Shown here piece by piece: positions 50,441-63,898 of a stretch of 64,000 bases of DNA; position 1 is the stretch's first letter; each line of letters opens with the position of its first letter. The notes below the pieces were generated by a model that had not been told where the DNA came from, made no database searches, and worked only from the letters and a program-made list of their open reading frames with translations. Source of the stretch: Membranipora membranacea (lineage: Eukaryota > Bryozoa > Gymnolaemata > Cheilostomatida > Membraniporidae); NCBI GenBank assembly GCA_914767715.1, contig OU612065.1, forward strand, positions 186,001-250,000, given 5' to 3'. Both the position numbers and the translations under genes were made by a program.

Positions 50441-51778
50441 TCCCTGCGACATGTGTGCATTATTAGGCCAGATGAGTTCCAAATCAATGATCAAAGATAG
50501 ACAGTGTATCAATTTGTGATTACCAGAGGGTCCAGTGGTCGACTGGAGTGCATAGTTGTTGAGGTGAGAGAAAAGGCCTGGACCACCTGGGCACTCAACC
50601 ATTGGACTTGCACAGAGATGGAATAGCTTAGCTGTGTCGTGTGGAAACACTAACTAATTAATAATAATACTTTCAGTTAGTACTACACACTGTTGCACAA
50701 TGGATTTATTGAGGGGAAAAGGTCACACATATATACTACCAAGACACTCAATAATTTCTTACCTAGGCTAGAAATGTTCGCAATGATGAGAATGAGTACA
50801 CACACCGACAGTTAGTAGAGAGAAAGTAAACTGCTGTTGTAACAGTTGTTGTACTGTCTGTAGGCAAGTAGTCTTGTAGCACTGAATTATTGAGTAGGCT
50901 TGAGTAGTAGGTAATTGACTCTATTGAAGTGAGTCAGTAGAACAGAAGAGACTGCGCAGGCGGTGCTGGTCCAATGTTCAGTATACCAGTTCAATGCTCA
51001 GTTCCTCCAGTGCCAAGGATCGCCTCCCTTACCACCACAACATTTGCCAAACGTCTACTTTACCAAAGACAAATAAATTGAATGAAATAAGCATCAAAGC
51101 TTACGCAGTCCTAAGCTTCTACTGTCCCTTTATCTATATATAAGCAGGCAGAATATGGGCCAGCTCAGAATTGACCAATCAGGTGTCACCTGAAAAAAAT
51201 AGCACTGTACAGCCATTGTTGTAATAATAAGAATAGCTGTGACTGTAGTTTAATGAACCAATCACACAAAAGCAAGTATTTTCTGCTGCACTGCACTCGA
51301 AGAAAGAAAATAGCAGACGGGTGGTTTGGAGATGGTTTGATGGTTTGAAGTACCTAGAAAAGATAGAGTCAGGTAAATCACATTGCATCTACCTAGATAG
51401 GACTAGCACTTGCTCTCCAAGATCTCAAAATTTCATCATTGCTTTAGTATCCTTTGTCTAAGGTTATTGAAGACATATGAATGACCCATGCTTTCTTTCT
51501 CTTAGCCTGTCTCAACCAGAGGGGTAACTCACTGTCTACAGACAGTGCCCTGCCCCTTGTCTGTGTATTTCAATAAGAATGAGTTTGATAGGTACAGATA
51601 GGAATGAATGATATTTGGCCATGTATTTCAGGTTACTTCAGCAATGCACTGACCCTACTAGTTATACAATAATAAACCAACTACTTAGAGAGGATTCTGA
51701 TAAACTTACAGAAGGTTATTAGGTTGTAGTGAGCAAATGCTACAAATTTACAATCCATCAAGTCAGCCTGTGTAATCA

Positions 51779-52033
51779 TTGCTCAACGTTAATATGTACA
51801 ATGGCCCTGATTATTCACACCTATTTTTGAAATGTTATAGGGGATTAAATTGGTTAAAAGCTGTCGGGAGGCAAGACCTAGTCAACACATACGTGAATGG
51901 AATGCTCAGTAGAAGGCATATTGCGCTCAACATTTTGAGGCTGGAGACTATACCCGCTGCAAGCCGTAAGTTTTTCACATCAACAACCCAAAACGATCTT
52001 AGGAATGTCAACCCATTACTTTCGAAGGGCTAA
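51779..52033 (+). CDS. Unrecognised open frame inside candidate transposon
   Basis: 84 codons with plausible protein-like composition (RGLNWLKAVGRQDLVNTYV). It lies inside the 51188-54240 element, upstream of a second frame on the same strand. No family recognised; it may be an exon or remnant of a mobile-element protein. Confidence 0.25.
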   Translation: MLNVNMYNGPDYSHLFLKCYRGLNWLKAVGRQDLVNTYVNGMLSRRHIALNILRLETIPAASRKFFTSTTQNDLRNVNPLLSKG

Positions 52034-52361
52034 TTTATGAACTGAAGCACAGAGGTCGGCTATGCAACATTTAACTTTACTCAACTTATTTTAAGTTACA
52101 ATTTATAGTTTGTCTCCATAACCACACGTTTTTATTGTGATAAAACCAATTTGTGTTTTAATGGCTTTAATCTTACTCAATCCAATATATGATGTCTCTT
52201 TTGCAGGCTGCACAACAGTAATATCCTGAGCAAGCAAGCAGTACCTCAACTCAACTCTACCTCAGGGGGAACTCTCTCGCTAGTCTAATAGGAGGAAAAT
52301 CTTTGCCTCTAGATCGTGGTGCACTTACATATGTATCAGCCAGCTTTCTACATTTCTCATT

Positions 52362-52586
52362 GTGCTTGATTCTCTTTCATCTGCCACTCTTTCCAATGTA
52401 AGCAGTAATTGCAACGTAAGAGATCTTGTCATGGACTCTATACTGAACTCTGACAAGGCTCACAACCAGTGGCTCACAGTAGATTGTAACATACCAAGTT
52501 CTGAATCCTTTGATTTATTTCAAAAGGTAGTGCAAAAGTTTTCTAGAGTGAGGTGTGTGGCATTTATTTATAGATGTAAACAATAA
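52362..52586 (+). CDS. Unrecognised open frame inside candidate transposon
   Basis: 74 codons ending FSRVRCVAFIYRCKQ; the frame is also open upstream to about 52280. Composition is protein-like, but no motif could be assigned. An AATAAA lies at the stop (about 52583), which would suit a 3' end. Confidence 0.25.
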   Translation: MLDSLSSATLSNVSSNCNVRDLVMDSILNSDKAHNQWLTVDCNIPSSESFDLFQKVVQKFSRVRCVAFIYRCKQ

Positions 52587-53596
52587 ATAGTCAGCAATAA
52601 GAAAAAAAATCCTTCTGCCTGTTTTTAGACAGAGTTTACAATAAAAGAATCAAACTGATCTTGTGGTTTCAGGAAAATCTGTATCTAATTTTTTCTAAGT
52701 CTCTTTTATGTAATTTTACGTCTGCAATTTTATTCAAATACTATTGCTATGTAATACTTTACATTCTCAGCGCAAAAATGGTTAACACAAACTCATGACT
52801 ATTTCCTTTGTCAACTTCCTTTCTCCATTGGCTCTTCAGAGATCACCATAGTGTCTTTTTAAAGTTTAGTGTAGTTCCCTTTGGATATAGTACATTCAGC
52901 CTCTTGTGTCAATGTCAGTATCCTGGCTGTATTTAGAAACTCGCTCATAGTTGGAGCATTGTTACTGCCAGTTTTGGCTCTTTGGTGACCAAAGTACTGC
53001 TCCAAGCTATCTTGACAAAGCGTTTTCTCAGTCAAAAACTCCTTAGTGAGCGCTAAGAAGGAGTGACCTGTAGGAATATTATAATGACGTAATGATAATC
53101 TTGGTTATTTGAGGTGGGAGTCTATAATAAAGTAAAGATGTTGAGCTAGACTTGAATTTAGCCTAATATAGTATGTGCTAAGGATACAGCCGGCTAGGTG
53201 AGAAGAAGTATGTGCAAAATGGCATTCTATGTAGATCTTGATTTCCACAATCTTGATCAATATCACAGATTTTGCATCACATTGTAAAGTGTACTTACAA
53301 GTGATTCTCTAGCTGATTCTTGTCTGAATGCAAAGCGGACATTTTGACCTTTCTGCATCCGTGATGTCGACACCATTTACTTCGTCCTCCAATTGAGTGA
53401 GCCAGTCAAGAAAGTCTTCGATGAACTGTAACATAAGAGAAATACTGTGATATATGTTAAAGCTATGATTTAGATTTCTAATCTGTGTAACTTTAAAGCG
53501 CTTGTTGGATTTCCATGCCTAGGAAAAACCTGGCGTGTCAATAACAACATTGAAATATTTGATTAGTCTGTCATATTTGTAAGAAATTATTCCTAC

Positions 53597-53781
53597 CTTG
53601 AATCGCTAATCTGTAGGAGATTCTATGCGGCATCTTGCACTTGTTTCTTGAGTTCCATCCCTCAGACCTGTATCGGATGTTCAGTACATTGAAATCATCA
53701 TTGGAAATCTGTATTAATTCTATGGTAGCCGAATATCTTGCCGCATTCTCGAGTTTATTTGCAACAAACAGACCAGAGTGC
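53597..53781 (-). pseudogene. Possible exon remnant, family unknown
   Basis: Open for 61 codons between a good acceptor (CTCTCTAG) and donor (CAAG|GTAGGAA) on the minus strand. It contains HSGLFVANKLENAARY and VLNIRYRSEGWNSRN. The next open piece downstream (53426-53297, FIEDFLDWLTQLEDE) has exon-like borders but does not join in phase. It is either a decayed gene fragment or chance. Confidence 0.25.
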
Positions 53782-54240
53782 CTAGAGAGAAATAAGGAAT
53801 AAAATTTATAGTCTTCTTTTCTGGTCATGTGCAGCTCTAGACTATGCTTCCAACCACAGGCCATCTGTATTTGGTGCAAGCCCATTGGCTGAATGCCCGG
53901 GTGGTCAAGGCCTAAACAACTGGAGTTGATTCAACTGTACTACAGAAAGTTGTGCTTCCAACCTCCCTGTTCCACTCCAGCAGACTGGTTGTGACGGAAT
54001 TACACCGTGAGAGTCCCTCTTAATAAATCAAAAATAACTCCTCACTTTTCATATTTCTTACTACTATGGTATTAGCACGTACTTCTTGCCTAATTAACTT
54101 TGTCATCTGAAACAAACATTGTTGTACTGTAGTTAGAGTCAGATTGTCTTTAGTTAAATTTCTATAGATAACATACACCAGATTTGCTAAGCGAGTCATA
54201 TTTTGCCATTAGTTAGTGTACAGTGCTATTTTTTCAGGTC

Positions 54241-56537
54241 ATAATATAGTACACGCCCAGACCACGCCCCAGTTTCGAAGCTCTATTGATATATTAGCTC
54301 TGATAAGCATGATATTGTGTAGCATTAATCTTCAGCCTATATGGGGGCCGGCACTCCCCGACCAACGGCTAAGAGTTCATTGGTTGGACTTTAGCTAGGA
54401 ACAGTCTGCTTATAAGCCTTAATTGGAGTAGATGATTCTCATTAGAATACCGACATTTGACTATAGTAGTTAGATGCTACGTACAAAGTATAGTTGTCTT
54501 CTCTCTTCTATAGGAAACATAACCCTATTAGTAATTAATCCAAATAATGTTATAATGGAAGCAGGGAGGGTTATGATGGTTATGATGGAAGGACTCGGAT
54601 TATATAGCTTTTCAAAACAGGCTAATGACCAACATGGTACATAACTAATTAGCCAGGATACCAGGCTGCTGCACTGCGCTAGAGTTTAGTTGACTGTTTG
54701 AAGTAGCCTTTTCATGCAAGCGTTCAAATACACTAGCCATGCTAACCAGGAGGGTCCATCAATTAGATACAGAAAAAATCGCAATCTGGTGATCGCTCAC
54801 TCAGACTCAGTGAGTGAGCTATGCTAGGCTAGGCTCTCGCTTTCAAATCGCTCAGTCAATGATGGAACCATATACATTTGGAGTGAGCGATTTCGCAGCG
54901 ATTTTGTCAAATTGAAAGACCAAGTGAGTGATAATTTCGAGCGATATGATAGTGATAACTTGGTTTAGTAATTCATCGCACATTCTAATTGAAAGACCTC
55001 CTTATCAAGAGAGATTATGGACGAGCGAGCCATTGAGCACCCCAGCCAAGTACCATGTACAGTACAGGACCATAAATACAGGAGGTCTACAATTTTGATT
55101 GCGGCATATCTCTTTGATATCTCTTTGATAAAGGCTAGCGAACAGGCAAGTGTAATTATTTGGTCACTACCCTGCACAAGCTACACATGTTACAGGGGGA
55201 CCCATTAAATGGCGCAGTCAAATAAGGCATGGTGTATAAAAAAAAAATTGAGCTATCATAGAATTATATACATATCATGTCATGCAGAGGAATTGATATA
55301 GATCAAGGAAGCTAGTATTTTGTTAATGAGGTAAGACAGGCTGTCGATTTTGTAGTAAGCGCCGCCTCTGTTCAGGAGGTTTAATTCATTAAATATTATG
55401 AGCAGTCATTATATCACGGGCTCCAAAACTGAAATTAATTCATTTGTGCAAGACTGCAGATGAGATAACTGTTTTTATTTCATTTGTGCTACTTAGAAAA
55501 TTTTGTGAAGCATGTAAGCCTCTATCGAGCCCACTTCAACATCTCTTATGCAGTAGATCGTAGACACATAGACCCATTACACCTACTACCTGATCTGAAC
55601 ACCCTCAGTACAATACCACCTCCTTTATTACTATTGTAATGTTTGCAGTAGGGTGTCATCAGGGAGTTTGTCCCTAACTTCCAGATGTAAAAATACTCTA
55701 TACTTGGGTGTTGCCTAAACCTCGTCCAGGCACTTCATTCAGTAGTCTAAGCTCTCAATTGAGTGTTTGATAATAGATCAGTAATAAATAAGAGTATCAG
55801 CCCAATAAGCTAACAGCGGCTCAGATAGATATAAAAATTAACATTCTACATGAACAGGTGAGCACATAACACCCCTACATAGTAAGGTTTGTGTGATCAT
55901 AACTACCGCATTGTATAATAGAAGAAAATCATGTATCAAAGAGATTTATTCAGAAAAAAAAATCAAAAAATAGCCGAATGATAGCCGAATGATAAGAGTG
56001 TTCTGGTGAGTTATGATAACAGTGTTGTGGTGAGTTATGATAATTATGGCTTCAGCCGCTGCAGAATTTTAGTAGCAGCTTCAAAAGTAAAAAGAACTGA
56101 GCAGGAATGCATAGAGGAGGGAATTAGGGAATTACAGACAGATCAGAAGGATCAGGCTATTTACTGTACAGATTGAGCGGTACTATTTAATAATATAAAG
56201 TGAGCGATGGGAGTGATATATATATATATATAATATAATATATACATATAATATACGGGCAGCAAGCTCATCAAGTGATGAAATATACCAGCTATTATGT
56301 TCTTAATCACAGTATGTAGAGATAAATAATAACAGTACAAAATACATTGTGCAGGAATATAGAATATAGAAAATAGAAAATAGAAAAATTAATGTAATAT
56401 GATATAATAGTCTGTTTTGATTGATGATCAGCACATTATTACAATATATGGATGGACTAAGCTATGAATGAATGGCTGTATTATTAGTATATAAATACTG
56501 ACATCACTATAAGTCTGTCTCTATAAGAGTGAAATCA
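54241..56537. other. Intergenic, no gene recognised
   Basis: Downstream of the grainyhead gene on its strand. Around 54780-54930 there are repeated GAGTGAGCGAT-type motifs in both orientations. Near 55975-56045 two TAGCCGAATGA copies and two GTGGTGAGTTATGATAA-type copies occur in tandem. Confidence 0.5.
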
Positions 56538-56565
56538 CTATAAGTCTGTCTCTATAAGAGTGACA
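56503..56565. repeat. 31-bp tandem duplication at the grainyhead stop codon
   Basis: ATCACTATAAGTCTGTCTCT plus AAGAGTGA occurs twice in a row. The second copy contains the end of the coding region with the stop codon (56538-56540); the first repeats it in the 3' UTR. Confidence 0.85.
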
Positions 56566-59500
56566 TCATATGAGTGATCAGCGTACTTTTTGAAGTCCAG
56601 CATGTACATAGATTCATGTATAAAGTGCTTCACCATGTTATCATCCAGCTTCACCAAAATTCTAAAACAAGAATAACAAGCATTTTTTTATACAAGTCTT
56701 TATATAGGTCTGTTAGTCTGAAGCACAAGTATAACATTCTGACTGCCATTATGTCAGTCAGCAACAATCACATACACACACATTATACTATGAAGTTACC
56801 CTAGGGGAGCAAGGTAAATTTTTGAGGTCCAGCAAAAAAAAAAAGTACAGTACATGTTTGCGTTTTATGCAGACCTGTTATAGTACAATTTATCTATCTA
56901 TATATAAATAAGCTTTCGTCTTGACTAGTGTATATTGGTGCTAGGCATAATAAACTCAATGATGGTTTATTATTAAGTCTATGGTTTTAGCTAATATTAG
57001 GTCACACCCTAACTAGCTAAACTAAACACTAGCTAACATTTACTCCTCAATGGTATATTCATCAACATGTCAGGAGTTGCCCTTTCCTTTTTAACAAGAT
57101 CAGACAATAACTTATTCATCCAGTCTAAATACGGCTTGTGATAGATCAGGGTTGGATCGTGTAACCATACTCTCATTATAACTTTATAGAGTTTCTATCC
57201 CTTCGTCTCAACATCATATCTGCCCTATGCATCACCATCTACTTTTATAATCATTTTAAAGTTCCCAAAATCTCCCATAAATGACTTTCAATCGTAAAAC
57301 GATCACAGAACATTATTATGATTAGCACAATCTTATAGCAATCCTAGTCCTATTTAAGAATGGAGGCTTCATCCTATATTATTATAAATATATATTTTGA
57401 CTCTAAACTAATGTATTGTATGATATTGCTTTGATACATTTGAGAAAATTAAAAAAAAATTAAATTTCACCGCTGATTCTGGTTTCAGTTTGCAGCTTTT
57501 ATATCATACACTTTATAAAGGGATGTGTTTGTATGTGTTTGTATGTGTTTGTATGCGTTTGTATGCGTTTGTATGTGTTTGTATGTGTTTGTATGTGGTA
57601 ACTTACCCCCTGCTTGTTCTCTTGTACACCATTTTGATAACCTTCACCTCATTAAACTTTTCTCTTATCTATTATAAAAAAAAAATTATATCTAAAATAT
57701 GATACACCGGTATATTTATAGTGCAAAGTTATAGTATAATATATATATATATAATATATATATAATATACATGAATAGATACATTTGTGTCTGAGGAAAA
57801 TTTAGAAATAATATGTTTCTCAAATGATCTCCATAGATTAGTAGGATTTAACAACGATAAACAGATACCTCGTAGTAAGTTTGTATTAATATTTGTATTA
57901 TAGTAAAGCTTACCGCATCACATAGCCCGAGAGTTGTGGGTGTAGAGATGAGAAGAGCTGTGAACACGGACTCATGTGCCTCCCTCACATACACCAAAAC
58001 TACAAATAGGCAAAAATCACAAGCTATGATGCTTTATATGGATATTATCAGTTTGAGGATTATTTGTGATTAAAATGATCTCAACTCCGGATTAGAATAA
58101 TACATAATACTGTAGATTATTATCTTCTACAGGAGAGAGCTATGCGAGTTAGGGGGAGGGGTTGGGGAGAGTAGATAATTTTACTTACTGCCGGTAGAAT
58201 CACACAATCTCATTCTCTTATTACAGTTTGGAGTCATGAGAAGATCTGTGGTGTCCAGGAAACTAAAAATAATAATATAATATAGAGAGCTTGTATTACA
58301 TAACTCAGATCAGACTGCTCATCAACAGGGCAGCTACTACCAAGTGACCAATGACCTCCATGATAGTAGTAATAATGTTATACATATTTAGTGTTTGAGT
58401 TAGTGCAGTGCAGTGATGATTCTCAGGCTGTTTGACCTGGTCAGTTATAGATCAGCATATTTACAAACCTCAAGCGTTACCACTTAGTAATAACAGCTAT
58501 GAGCGAGCGATTATTTTAACAATAACGATAAACAGAATTAAGATTTTTATCTGGAGAATGTTGACAGGTAGATTGTATATATTTACTACAGCTGCAGGCT
58601 TCCTATGACACTTTATTATTATTATCAGCTTATTGGCGTACAGGTAGAAGACAACAACAACAACAACGACAACAACAACGGCATCGACTTAAGTTTGCTT
58701 TAGTGTCTTCTTCAGACTCCGCTGACAGGTCGACTCATCATCCGCCTCTATTATTATAGCAAATTAGGAGCAGAAGTAAAAGTGTGTGATACTTTATCAG
58801 ACACTGAACTCAGATTGGGGGCGTCAGGAATTCTCACACTATAACCATACAAACAATAAAACCACAGTCTACTGCGGCGGCTACAGCTGATCTGTATCAG
58901 TCTTTACTTGACTTTGAGGCACACACAGATGAATGTTAATTAGTAGAAGCCGTATGAGGAGATATAAGGAGTTATGAGGAGGTGAGGTGTTCGGTAAGGT
59001 GCTGAGCTATGCTGTTATTAGCCGCTCTGTATTTAGGTGTGGTCAATATTTTGACAACTGTTAGATGTGCATCATCATCACATTCTGTATTTGATAAGCA
59101 GGTTAAGGTATGCGACAATAACCGACATCTATTATACCATGTATGGCTGAGCTAACTGGACATTGACACTCACATGAATAAGCACCTAACATGTACCATG
59201 CTCCTAACGCAGAGAACCTAACACTGAGCACCTAACATATACCACCTAGCGGTTAAACCAATTTTAGCGCCTGTGATACCATTATAGATAGGGTATCATA
59301 CCTGGGTAGGGTATCGCTGGATATGGTTGGATCTCTAGTAGTGACGAGTTCCTTCAGCGGTAAATCATCGAATAGATCAGCCGCAGTGGTAGAGTGAGCG
59401 GTGACTGGAGGAGGATTATATATTAGTATATCTGTATTAACATCAGACATACTATAGAACTCTGTAATCTCCTCTATGGGATGATACTGTAGATCTAACT

Positions 59501-62500
59501 TAGGACCACCTGTACAAATACACCAAAAGTTAGCTACTTCATAATAGGTTAATAAATTCTCATATATATGTCACATATAACATATGACATGGTGTTATTA
59601 GTAAAATCGATCACTGCTATATCTATATCTGGTATATGGTGAGCGCACCTGTATTCTGATCTGATGGTTTAGATGATTTCTCCTTCTTCTTCTCCTCATC
59701 TCTTGCTTTTCTCTCAGCACCCTGTTAAATAACACAATAAACTACATATACATATACATATATACATATACACTACTACCTATCATCTGTCAAATAACAC
59801 AATATCCTACATATACATATATACATATACACTACTAACAACCATCAATACCCTGTCAAATAACACAATACCCTACATATACATATATACATATATATAT
59901 ACATATACATATAAACATATAAACATTTAAACATATAAACATATAAACATATACATTACTACCAACCAACAATTGAGCTTCGCAGCTGCAAAAAATGTTG
60001 TTGTGGGCGACATATATTGTCTGAATTTTTCAATGTAACTATACAAACCTTATCACAGAATATTTTGATTTGAGCGTATGATCGATTGACGGGATATTTT
60101 GTAGTCATGTATATGTCATCATAAGTATCAATCTGTATATGCAGAGGTAAGCCTTTAACTCCCTTCTGATTACTGAAGTCTGTACTCAAACAGTGTACAG
60201 CTATCTGTGCCTGTGAACAATAACACAACGCTACTGTAAACATTAACTCAACAATAACACAAGGCTACTGTAAACATTAACTCAACAATAACACAAGGCT
60301 ACTGTAAACATTAACTCAACAATAAAATAACACTGCATTAACATTTACTCTACAACACCGCAACACAGCAGTAAACATACACCATGGATTTAAAAATTAA
60401 TATGAATAAAAGCACCACTAAACATTGGCTACCAGAAAGGCAAAAAACAAGTTAGTATAATACCTTTACTGGCTCATGCGGATCCCAGGCAAAAGTGAAC
60501 GCATTGATACCAACATACTCAAGAGTATCGTCTATTACTCCTTCTGAATTCTTTATATCTGAAAAACATGATTGGTAGATTGATAGTCAAGTTCTCTAAT
60601 CATCATCTCAAATCATCATCTCAAATCATCATCTCAAATCATCGCACATAATATACATATATCAAAATAGACCGAGGGGACTGAGTTTGTTATACGAGCA
60701 TACACTCACTCACTCATGGCAGAACTTTGTGAGAGGCATAGCATGTATCTCAAATAATAGGCCCCCAAGAAAGTCAATTTTTTACACTGATGGTCAAGAT
60801 TAGTTTCAATCTATGAGTGCTATGAACTTGTATATAATCACTCGTACATGTTTGACTATTGCGGGAGAGGTGTGGTGACATTGATATACTTACCCAGCTC
60901 GATACCTCGGGGATCCTCGACCTCAGTCTGCCGAGAGAACCAGAACTGCCAGTATTTTCTCGCTGAATCACAATTGTGTTCATCTCTGAATCTCAAACTT
61001 ACAACAGACTAAAATATACAACATAAATCAGTCAGTTTAATGCGATGTAAGGCGATCTGATAGGTGGGCTATGACATGATACTGATCAGTTACATGCTGA
61101 CCGAGATTACCCTCACCCTAAGCAGTGACGTGATGGAATCGGGGTAACACTGCTGCAGACTCAGTGGTCTGTGTAGATAATAAGTAGTGTATACATGACT
61201 GTTATATCACAATATATATTATATAATACAGGTGTTCTAACATTGAGGTAACTGAGTTAACACTGAGATGGACTGTGTATAATGATAGGGTCTATTGTTA
61301 ATTATCTACCGACAGCTATTACAGCAGCAGTGATAAACTCAACAAGTGGTCAATAATAAAGAATAGATGGGAGGGGAGACTGTGCAATATTCACTCAATC
61401 ATCACTATTATGTACAGTATATATAAACATGGAGCGACGCCGCCTCATTACACAACAGTATATAATCATCTCACTCCACCCTAACAGATGATCTGAGCAC
61501 AGCACCAGCACTGAGCTATACGGCGACAGCGGAACACTACCTACAGTCTCATCTATACCTCATATATTACAGCAGCAGTATCTACGGAACTGGCCACTTC
61601 ACCTTACCTTCACCTTACTCTCACATGTAAACTTTATGTCATCTTGTACAGGAATATATAAACCTCACAGCTAGTTAGGTACTAAGGCTAGGGGCTTGAT
61701 ATTACGTCACAGATCTTGGATCTCATGTCACTTGTAAATTCTCAGGGACCAGCCGGCACTCTTGATTCCAATTGTATTAAATATGGTGACAACTTGATTA
61801 CTGTTTTTACATGTTGTGAGAAGGAGCTTTTCACTGGTTCAAGAGTAAATATTTTCCTTTGGTCATCTTAATAATTGAGCTGACCGAGATAGAGATCATA
61901 GACCGAGAAAGAGATCGTAGACCGAGAAGGGGAGCAGATCAGAGATAGTCTAATGTAGGTACTGTGTCTATGTGTTACCAAATTTAACATAAATAATGTT
62001 TCGCAATTTATCGCTGCACACAAGGTTATCTAATCTGCAATATTAAAATCGAAACCAAAGTTTTATTCAATGTCAAATCAGGGCCAAGAAATTCAAAACC
62101 AGATAATTTATATTCTAAATCAGTTTAACACAATACATGGTGTGCTTATAATCCATTGTTACGTTGTGTCATTTTTTGATGTTTTTGTGAGTTGATGAAA
62201 ACTTGAATATTCCGGCTGCTATTTTGAGTCAATGACCAGTGTTTAAAATTTCCAGGATGATATTAAATGAGACCTGTAGTGAATCTGGTCAGACAAATGT
62301 TTTCAGCACTGTAAGCAGAATTATTTAATTAATTTTGCCTAAATATTTGACACTTTTGTCATAAGGATCCCTGCCTTTGCCTTACAATAAATATGAATTA
62401 TACATCTAAGATTGGGTCCCTCATGGAAGCAAAATTCACATTTCGTAAAGGTTTTACCAATGTATGTATCTGTATCTAGCTATGATTGAGTTTTCTAACT

Positions 62501-63713
62501 GTCAAAATTCTTATGTGGATCATGTTGAAGCTGTCATGAAAGAAAATTCTAAAAATTAAACTTTACTATTGGGCATCTATTATTTGAATCAGCAATCCGT
62601 AAGAAAACTTGATCTCTTGTTTTTCGTTTGGTTTCGACAGATATTGGGTTACTTTTTGTTCTACTTGGATTTGTTCCCCACCGAACCACCGATCCTATTT
62701 AACCGGATTGTAAAGACTATATAATACTCAATAACTGGTGACTTACTTTAACGAAGGAGCTCCTGAGAGTAGCGGCTGGCAGGTGGTTCTCCATCACAAG
62801 TGTATAATATTGTCCTGTAATCACAATAAAACAAAAACATTCAATAATTATGATCCATCTCAATTCATCAATATGAGCTTAGGGTTAAGCTCTGGCTACA
62901 CACGCCGTACTATCCATATATGAGCTTAGGGTAAGTGGAATTCACCACTTCACAGAGCTGCCAAGCTTCTTTTGTTTGCTTTTGTCGAGTTGCGCATATG
63001 ACTATTATATAAACATGGCATTACACATCTATATTTATGTCTATTCAATCTTGCCTAAGCGTGGTGTTCTGGGATATCATATGTGTTATATTATCACTGT
63101 TAGATACAGTAAGTTAGACTGAGGATAAGAGGAAAGGATTAAGGGCGTAATCCTCACTCATATTATCCTCAGCGATCTAATGTCTGAATTATTTATTTAG
63201 TGATTATTATGATTGGATTTATGATTCACAATCTGATGTTAGCAGGGGGACCACCCTGGTCTGATGTTAGCAGGGGGACCACCCTGTTCTGATATCAGCA
63301 GACGGACCATCTTGGTCTGACCATGTGTGAAATTATGTAAACTGATATCGATGTAGGTGATAGAGTAAGGACCAATTATCCTCCTAACTTATAATGGTTA
63401 ATCGCTAAAACTCTAGAGATAATGTTGTTTCCTAGGGTTTGCTGAGTTTGACATGAACTTTCTAATTAAAAATAGGAAATGAGGCGATGGGCTTCACACA
63501 TATACACACCTTTATTGAGATAAGTCATACGATCATCTTCTAGTTTGGCACCACATGAAGTCGCTGCTTCTAATTTCACTCTGTAACCCGCCATGTCATC
63601 AGCTCTGTAAAATAAAACCCCACACAGTTATACGTTAAGTATATGAGGAGGAGCTAGTGAGTATCTGTGTGTAAGGTGAGGAGAAGTACTTACAGGTTAA
63701 TCATAAACTCATT
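56538..63713 (-). CDS. Grainyhead-like (CP2 superfamily) transcription factor, 3' part
   Basis: Nuclear transcription factor; grainyhead proteins control epithelial barrier genes in animals. Twelve exons in phase, giving the C-terminal 393 aa: 63713-63694, 63604-63510, 62814-62747, 61008-60894, 60558-60464, 60210-60049, 59721-59649, 59509-59302, 58262-58189, 57999-57914, 57668-57607, 56661-56538. The DNA-binding domain begins with VKLEAATS...MTYLNKGQYYTL, then [22 protein letters not shown] and [14 protein letters not shown]. The diagnostic [36 protein letters not shown] and [13 protein letters not shown] follow. The C-terminal dimerisation domain shows [17 protein letters not shown] and [13 protein letters not shown]. 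The [12 protein letters not shown] pattern is grainyhead rather than TFCP2/LSF. The N-terminal activation region lies off the right edge. The 20-nt first visible exon is the least certain. Confidence 0.9.
57521..57598. repeat. 10-bp tandem repeat GTATGTGTTT
   Basis: Eight copies, some GTATGCGTTT, ending 8 bp short of the donor of exon 57668-57607. On the minus strand it is an intronic AAACACATAC run. Confidence 0.9.
59745..59955. repeat. ACATATACAT-rich repeats
   Basis: Imperfect (ACATATACATAT)n blocks alternating with CAAATAACACAATA..CTACATATACAT copies, upstream of exon 59721-59649. Confidence 0.85.
60215..60325. repeat. 31-bp tandem repeat abutting a 3' splice site
   Basis: Three to four copies of a unit including ACAATAACACAAGGCTACTG and TAAACATTAACTCA. 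It starts about 5 bp upstream of the acceptor of exon 60210-60049 (on the minus strand), so the acceptor's upstream region is repeated. Confidence 0.8.
63237..63325. repeat. 29-bp triplicate with CTGATGTTAGCAGGGGGACC
   Basis: Two near-perfect and one diverged copy in an intron of the grainyhead gene. Confidence 0.8.
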
Positions 63714-63813
63714 CTGAACACAGGCGAGAATAACTGCTCAACTTGTCAATATATAGTCCATGCCGCTGTCAGCGTAGTGCTCAAGGCTAAACTGAGATGG
63801 CACTAGATAAGGA

Positions 63814-63898
63814 TGTACGTATGTACGTATGTGCGCATGTACGTATGTACGCACGTACGCACGTACGAACGAACGTACGCACGCACTTACGTACATAC
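63814..63898. repeat. (ACGTACGTATGT)n simple repeat
   Basis: Alternating ACGTACGT/ATGTACGT/GCACGTACG tetranucleotide run. A predicted frame through it is an artefact. Confidence 0.95.

Larger units (their letters stand above)
49017..51187. other. Intergenic, no gene recognised
   Basis: Upstream of the esterase-like gene; contains a hairpin at 49549-49581 and a tRNA-like sequence at about 50352-50440. Short frames here show no known domain. Confidence 0.5.
51188..54240. mobile_element. Candidate DNA transposon with short terminal inverted repeats
   Basis: Left end ACCTGAAAAAAATAGCACTG (51188) and right end reading in reverse as ACCTGAAAAAATAGCACTGT (54240) match over about 22 bp with one indel, outward-facing as terminal repeats should be. 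The 3.05-kb length suits a transposon. Interior plus-strand frames at 51779-52033 and 52362-52586 could be transposase pieces, but I recognise no catalytic motif. No target-site duplication is evident. Confidence 0.35.

Noticed and set aside
53297-53781. ROCO/LRRK-type protein fragment
   Set aside because: The resemblance is only a loose pattern and the two pieces do not join in phase, so no family name is given.
57490-57702. Plus-strand CVCMRLYAF-type frame
   Set aside because: It is a translation of the GTATGTGTTT repeat running into the antisense of a real grainyhead exon (57668-57607).
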